Positions 60,808 through 64,000 of a stretch of DNA of 64,000 nt are shown piece by piece. Both the position numbers and the translations under genes were made by a program. Under the pieces are notes generated by a model. That model saw only the letters and a program-made list of their open reading frames with translations. It had not been told where the DNA came from and did no database searches. The number at the start of each line of letters is the position of its first letter. Position 1 is the first letter of the stretch. The stretch covers positions 9,170,425-9,234,424 of the forward strand of contig NZ_JAQNDM010000002.1 of NCBI RefSeq assembly GCF_028368975.1, in the 5' to 3' direction. The stretch comes from Stigmatella ashevillena. GTDB lineage: Bacteria; Myxococcota; Myxococcia; Myxococcales; Myxococcaceae.

Positions 60808-61614
60808 GTGGCATTATCTGACAGTCTACCTGGAAGTTGCATGCCTGCCTTCCCCTCCGAATTCGCTGATCTGCTCACCCCTCGGGGGCTCCGGATTCTC
60901 AAAGGACGAGACACCGAGGCCTGTGGGGCACTGCTTCAGGTGCCGCCCCGGCGCTTCATCGCGCTCGAGGGCGTCCTCCAGGTGAAGAAGGCGATCGCGT
61001 GCCGCGCCGCGTTGGAGGCGGCGCTCCAGGACACGCTCGTGGAGATGGAGGATCCCATCCCTCCGGAGAGCATCCTGGGGATGACCGAGAACTACGCGGA
61101 GCTGTTGCCCAAGACGGTCCGGGTGCGCACAGCCATGCTGGAGAGCCGCCGCTCCCGTTCGTGGCGCGCCGCCGAGCAGGTGGGGCTCACCGCGATGCTC
61201 CGCTCGGAGAGCTTCGCTGCGTTCGCTGCCGCAGTGAGTGGCCGTGCGCTGCGGCGCAAGTGGGGCATCCAGGTGTTGTGCTACGGGCCCGGGGACTACG
61301 CGGGGCCCCACAATGATCATCACCCGGAGGACCTCGAGGCCCGGGATGGCTACGTGGACATGCACATCAGCCTGGCCACCCCGGCGGTTGCGCACCAGTG
61401 GCTCGTCTATGCCCAGGGCGGGCACTTCTCCCAGATGGTCCCCGTGAACACCGTGGGGGGGGTGACGGTGTACCGGCTGCCCTTCTGGCACTACACCACG
61501 CCGCTCAAGGCCCGCCCGGGTCAGGAGCAGGCCGCGAGGCGCTGGGTGCTGCTCGGCACGTTCCTCGATGCGCCCCGGGAGCCACGCCGCGGGAACGTGG
61601 TGGGACCGCCCTGA
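60808..61614 (+). CDS. Unknown protein with 2-oxoglutarate/Fe(II)-oxygenase-like residues
   Basis: 268 residues from GTG 60808, which has GAGGAG seven bases before it; ATG 60841 is an alternative. In the second half YAGPHNDHHPED gives H168-x-D170, and LPFWHYTTPLKAR gives H228 and R236, the spacing of the metal-binding triad and 2-oxoglutarate arginine in double-stranded beta-helix oxygenases. The strands around them (YVDMHISLATPA, VTVYRLPF) fit that fold. Recognition is by residues only and could be coincidental. It starts 23 bases before the M18 peptidase gene ends its leader. Confidence 0.65.
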   Translation: MALSDSLPGSCMPAFPSEFADLLTPRGLRILKGRDTEACGALLQVPPRRFIALEGVLQVKKAIACRAALEAALQDTLVEMEDPIPPESILGMTENYAELLPKTVRVRTAMLESRRSRSWRAAEQVGLTAMLRSESFAAFAAAVSGRALRRKWGIQVLCYGPGDYAGPHNDHHPEDLEARDGYVDMHISLATPAVAHQWLVYAQGGHFSQMVPVNTVGGVTVYRLPFWHYTTPLKARPGQEQAARRWVLLGTFLDAPREPRRGNVVGPP

Positions 61615-61636
61615 AGCGGTGCTAGCCTGGGGGCCG

Positions 61637-62947
61637 ATGAGCTCGATCGACAGCGACGCCACCGCCCAGGATCTTCTCTCTTATATCGATGCGTCTCCCA
61701 CGCCGTACCATGCGGTGCGTGAGACGGCCCGCCGCCTCTCCCAGCAGGGCTACCGCGCCCTCGATGAGCGTGAGCCCTGGACGCTCCAGGCGGGAGACCG
61801 CGTCTTTGTCATCCGGGGGGGCACGAGCATCGCCGCCTTCCACCTGGGCACCACGCCCGTGGACCGCACGGGCTTCCGGCTGGTGGGCTCTCACACGGAC
61901 TCGCCCAACCTGCGCCTCAAACCCAATGCCGCCGTGGCGCGCAATGGCTATCACCAGCTGGGCGTGGAAGTGTATGGCGGCGTGTTGTTGAGCACCTGGA
62001 TGGACCGAGACCTGTCCCTGGCAGGCCGGGTCATTCTTCACTCCGGGGGGCGTCCCCAGCCGCACCTGGTGGACTTCCGCCGTCCGTTGCTGCGCGTGCC
62101 CAACCTGGCCATCCACCTCAACCGCACCGTCAACAGCGAGGGGCTCAAGCTCAACCCGCAGGACCACATGGTCCCGGTGCTCGGCCTGGAGCGCCAGGGC
62201 CCCGCGGAGCTGCGCGCCCTGCTGGTGGCGGAGCTGGCCCGGGCGGACGTGCGCGCGGAGTCCGGAGACATTCTCGGCTATGACTTGTGTCTCTATGACA
62301 CGCAGCCCTCGGCGCGTTCAGGGGTGAATGGCGAATTCCTCCACGCCCCGCGCCTGGACAATCTGGCCAGTTGCTACTCGGGGCTGTCCGGCCTGCTGGC
62401 CATGGACAAGCCCTCCGAGGCCACCAGCGGCATCGTGTTGTATGACCATGAGGAAGTGGGCAGCCGCAGCGCCCAGGGGGCGGATGGCTCGTTCCTCCGG
62501 GACTGCCTGGAGCGGCTCGTGCTGGGACACTCGGATGGCCGCGCGGATGCGATTCACCGCGCCCTCCGCCATTCCTATCTGGTGTCCGCGGACATGGCCC
62601 ACGCGGTCCACCCCAACTACGCCTCGGTCCACGAGCCCAAGCACCAACCCCTGATGGGCGGGGGGCCCGTCATCAAATCCAACGTGAACCAGTCCTATGC
62701 CACGGATGGTGAATCGTGGGCGTACTTCGCGGCGCTGTGCCGGGAGGCCGGGGTGAACGCGCAGCACTTCGTCACGCGCACGGACCTGGGGTGCGGCAGT
62801 ACCATTGGACCCATCACCGCCTCCGTGCTGGGCATCCGCACGGTGGACGTGGGCAGCCCCATGCTCTCCATGCACTCCATCCGCGAGATGGCCGCGGCCT
62901 CGGATGTGGCGGAGATGATCCGCGTGCTCACGCGCTTCTTTTCCTGA
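61637..62947 (+). CDS. M18-family aminopeptidase
   Basis: 436 residues from ATG 61637, a normal length. Zinc-ligand and family motifs are all present: VGSHTDSPNLRLKP, RLDNLASC, YDHEEVGSRSAQGADGSF, SADMAHAVHPNYAS, and TRTDLGCGSTIGPITAS. It removes N-terminal acidic or other residues from peptides, in the cytosol. The longer frame to 61568 overlaps the preceding gene. Lies 23 bp after the oxygenase-like gene on the same strand, so probably co-transcribed. Confidence 0.95.
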   Translation: MSSIDSDATAQDLLSYIDASPTPYHAVRETARRLSQQGYRALDEREPWTLQAGDRVFVIRGGTSIAAFHLGTTPVDRTGFRLVGSHTDSPNLRLKPNAAVARNGYHQLGVEVYGGVLLSTWMDRDLSLAGRVILHSGGRPQPHLVDFRRPLLRVPNLAIHLNRTVNSEGLKLNPQDHMVPVLGLERQGPAELRALLVAELARADVRAESGDILGYDLCLYDTQPSARSGVNGEFLHAPRLDNLASCYSGLSGLLAMDKPSEATSGIVLYDHEEVGSRSAQGADGSFLRDCLERLVLGHSDGRADAIHRALRHSYLVSADMAHAVHPNYASVHEPKHQPLMGGGPVIKSNVNQSYATDGESWAYFAALCREAGVNAQHFVTRTDLGCGSTIGPITASVLGIRTVDVGSPMLSMHSIREMAAASDVAEMIRVLTRFFS

Positions 62948-63082
62948 GCGAGTCCCGACAATCGAGACAGACCTCGGAGGTCAGATCCCGGAGGGCGCCG
63001 AAATGCACGCCGCGGGTTGACGTGGCGATCTCGTCACGTCCACAATGTGTGCGGTTCCAGACAATCCATCCAGGAGTTCGGC

Positions 63083-63475
63083 GTGAGAGCAGGAGTACTG
63101 ACTGCAAGTCTGCTGGCGGTGTTGTGCCTTGCTGGCGGGTGTTCTTCCAGCAAGTGCGAGTCTGTTTGCAAAGACGCCAATGAGTGTGAAGTGAGTGAGC
63201 GGGCCGCAGACGTCGAGTGCACCCCTTACTGCGAAGACGTCGAGGCCTTTCAGCAGCGTGCGGTCGCGGCGGGACAAGCCGACTGCAACGCGCTTTTCGA
63301 GGCCCATCTGGATTGCTGGGAGCAGAACACCGCTCAGATCTGCAGCAAGGAGTTCACGGGGTGCACTGAGGCGGCGACGGCTTGGAGAACCTGCGTGGGG
63401 GCTTACTGCAAGACCGACGCGGCCAAGACCGACCCGAACTGCGCCGCGGGCAATACCCGGTTGCTGCCGTTCTAG
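63083..63475 (+). CDS. Small cysteine-rich lipoprotein
   Basis: 130 residues from GTG 63083, six bases after AGGAG. Lipobox LAGGC closes the signal peptide. The mature part holds about 15 cysteines, including CESVC, CTPYC, CNALFEAHLDC (C-x9-C) and CVGAYC, a disulfide-rich helical hairpin pattern. No family recognised. It lies 57 bases upstream of a TonB-dependent receptor on the same strand, so may be its accessory outer-membrane partner (inference). Confidence 0.78.
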   Translation: MRAGVLTASLLAVLCLAGGCSSSKCESVCKDANECEVSERAADVECTPYCEDVEAFQQRAVAAGQADCNALFEAHLDCWEQNTAQICSKEFTGCTEAATAWRTCVGAYCKTDAAKTDPNCAAGNTRLLPF

Positions 63476-63531
63476 ACCCACGCTCCTTCCCATCCACGTT
63501 TCCGCCTTCACTCCGTAGGGAAAAAGTTCAG

Positions 63532-64000
63532 ATGCCATCCAACCCCAGAAAGACAGTTCTGGCCCTGGCCGTGCTCGTGTCCGGCTCCGCAGGAATCGCC
63601 TCCGCTCAGGAGGCCGCCCCTCCCGCCCCTCCCGCTCCTCCGGCGGTGGCCGCCCCTCCGGCGGCTCCTCCTGCCCCCGCCGAAGTGCCCATCGAGCCGC
63701 CGCCTCCTCCCGATGCGTCGTCGTCCGCGCCTGGCCCGGCGCCCGTGGCCCTTCCGCCGCCGCCCACGCCCGCCGCACCGCCGGCCCGTCCCGCGAGGCC
63801 TCAGGCCCAGAAGCCCGCCGCGGAGCCTCCTCCCGAGGAGTACGTGGAGGAGATCGTCGTCACCGGCTCGCGCATTCCGCGCAAGGAGCTGACCACGGCG
63901 GCCCCCGTCACGGTGCTCGACAAGGCGCAGATCGAAGCCACGGGCCGCACCTCCATCGCGGAGATCCTCCAGAACCTCCCGGAGCAGTCGAACGCCATCA
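63532..64000 (+). CDS. TonB-dependent receptor, N-terminal part (cut by window end)
   Basis: The frame from ATG 63532 runs open to the window end. A signal peptide (VLALAVLVSGSAGIASAQ) is followed by about 75 residues very rich in Pro and Ala, then the TonB-box/plug start: EEYVEEIVVTGSRIPRKEL, TTAAPVTVLDKAQIEATGRT and SIAEILQNLPEQSNAI. This plug sequence is typical of outer-membrane TonB-dependent receptors. The Pro/Ala linker before the plug is unusually long. Substrate cannot be told from this fragment. Confidence 0.85.
   Translation, partial: MPSNPRKTVLALAVLVSGSAGIASAQEAAPPAPPAPPAVAAPPAAPPAPAEVPIEPPPPPDASSSAPGPAPVALPPPPTPAAPPARPARPQAQKPAAEPPPEEYVEEIVVTGSRIPRKELTTAAPVTVLDKAQIEATGRTSIAEILQNLPEQSNAI

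Noticed and set aside
1-64000. CRISPR array, tRNA, rRNA, insertion sequence or prophage
   Set aside because: No regularly spaced repeats, tRNA-like cloverleaf, rRNA segment, transposase or phage gene was recognised.

Overview
The window looks like a chromosomal segment of a predatory, fruiting-type myxobacterium (Myxococcota, Cystobacterineae; Stigmatella/Cystobacter-like). This is inference from the sequence: strongly G/C-biased third codon positions, dense genes on both strands, a eukaryote-like Ser/Thr kinase with a C-terminal membrane segment, hybrid PAS histidine kinases, an IgGFc-binding-type surface lipoprotein, many secreted hydrolases and a SET-domain protein. I saw no rRNA, tRNA, CRISPR array, insertion sequence or prophage module.

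Layout. 1-3.1 kb: amino-acid ABC permease and ATPase, convergent with a PLP aminotransferase and its Lrp/AsnC regulator. 3.1-3.5 kb: AT-rich lrp promoter, a 21-bp tandem repeat and the wreck of an enoyl-CoA hydratase gene. 3.5-13.7 kb: extracellular/surface genes (pectin acetylesterase, a membrane-anchored small protein, an IgGFc-binding-like lipoprotein, a two-CBM/two-FN3 alpha-amylase) and a Ser/Thr kinase. 13.9-26.2 kb: a cyclopropane-synthase-family methyltransferase that seems to start at CTG, an S9 peptidase, a TPR protein, a small protein resembling parvovirus-type phospholipase A2, an MtnX-like phosphatase, two M20 hydrolases, an acyl-CoA ligase, phosphoglucomutase and a GNAT acetyltransferase.

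26.2-40.4 kb: a sulfate-assimilation operon read on the minus strand: cysH, siroheme dehydrogenase/ferrochelatase, uroporphyrinogen-III methyltransferase, cysD, cysN, cysJ, cysI, sulfate-binding protein, cysT, cysW, cysA, then elaA and a Bcr/CflA-type MFS exporter. Genes abut or overlap throughout. Sulfate is imported (Sbp-CysTWA), activated to APS (CysDN), reduced directly to sulfite by a [4Fe-4S] APS reductase (CysH has the CC...CxxC cysteines), and reduced to sulfide by CysJI using siroheme made by the two tetrapyrrole enzymes. CysN carries a C-terminal APS-kinase relic without its P-loop, in line with a pathway that bypasses PAPS.

40.5-64 kb: two sensor histidine kinases flanking a glutaredoxin and an unexported GH13/CBM48 enzyme, an amidohydrolase overlapping a MIP18/PaaD-like gene, a large lipoprotein, a DUF4032 kinase-like protein, a SET-domain methyltransferase, a four-gene MacAB-TolC-type exporter operon, an acyl-CoA-dehydrogenase-like protein, two unknown proteins (one with 2OG-oxygenase-like residues), an M18 aminopeptidase, a cysteine-rich lipoprotein and the start of a TonB-dependent receptor cut by the window end.

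The most notable items are the PLA2-like protein, the Pro/Ser/Ala-rich non-Sec leaders shared by three unlinked genes, the CTG start, the decayed CysC domain in CysN, and the crotonase pseudogene.
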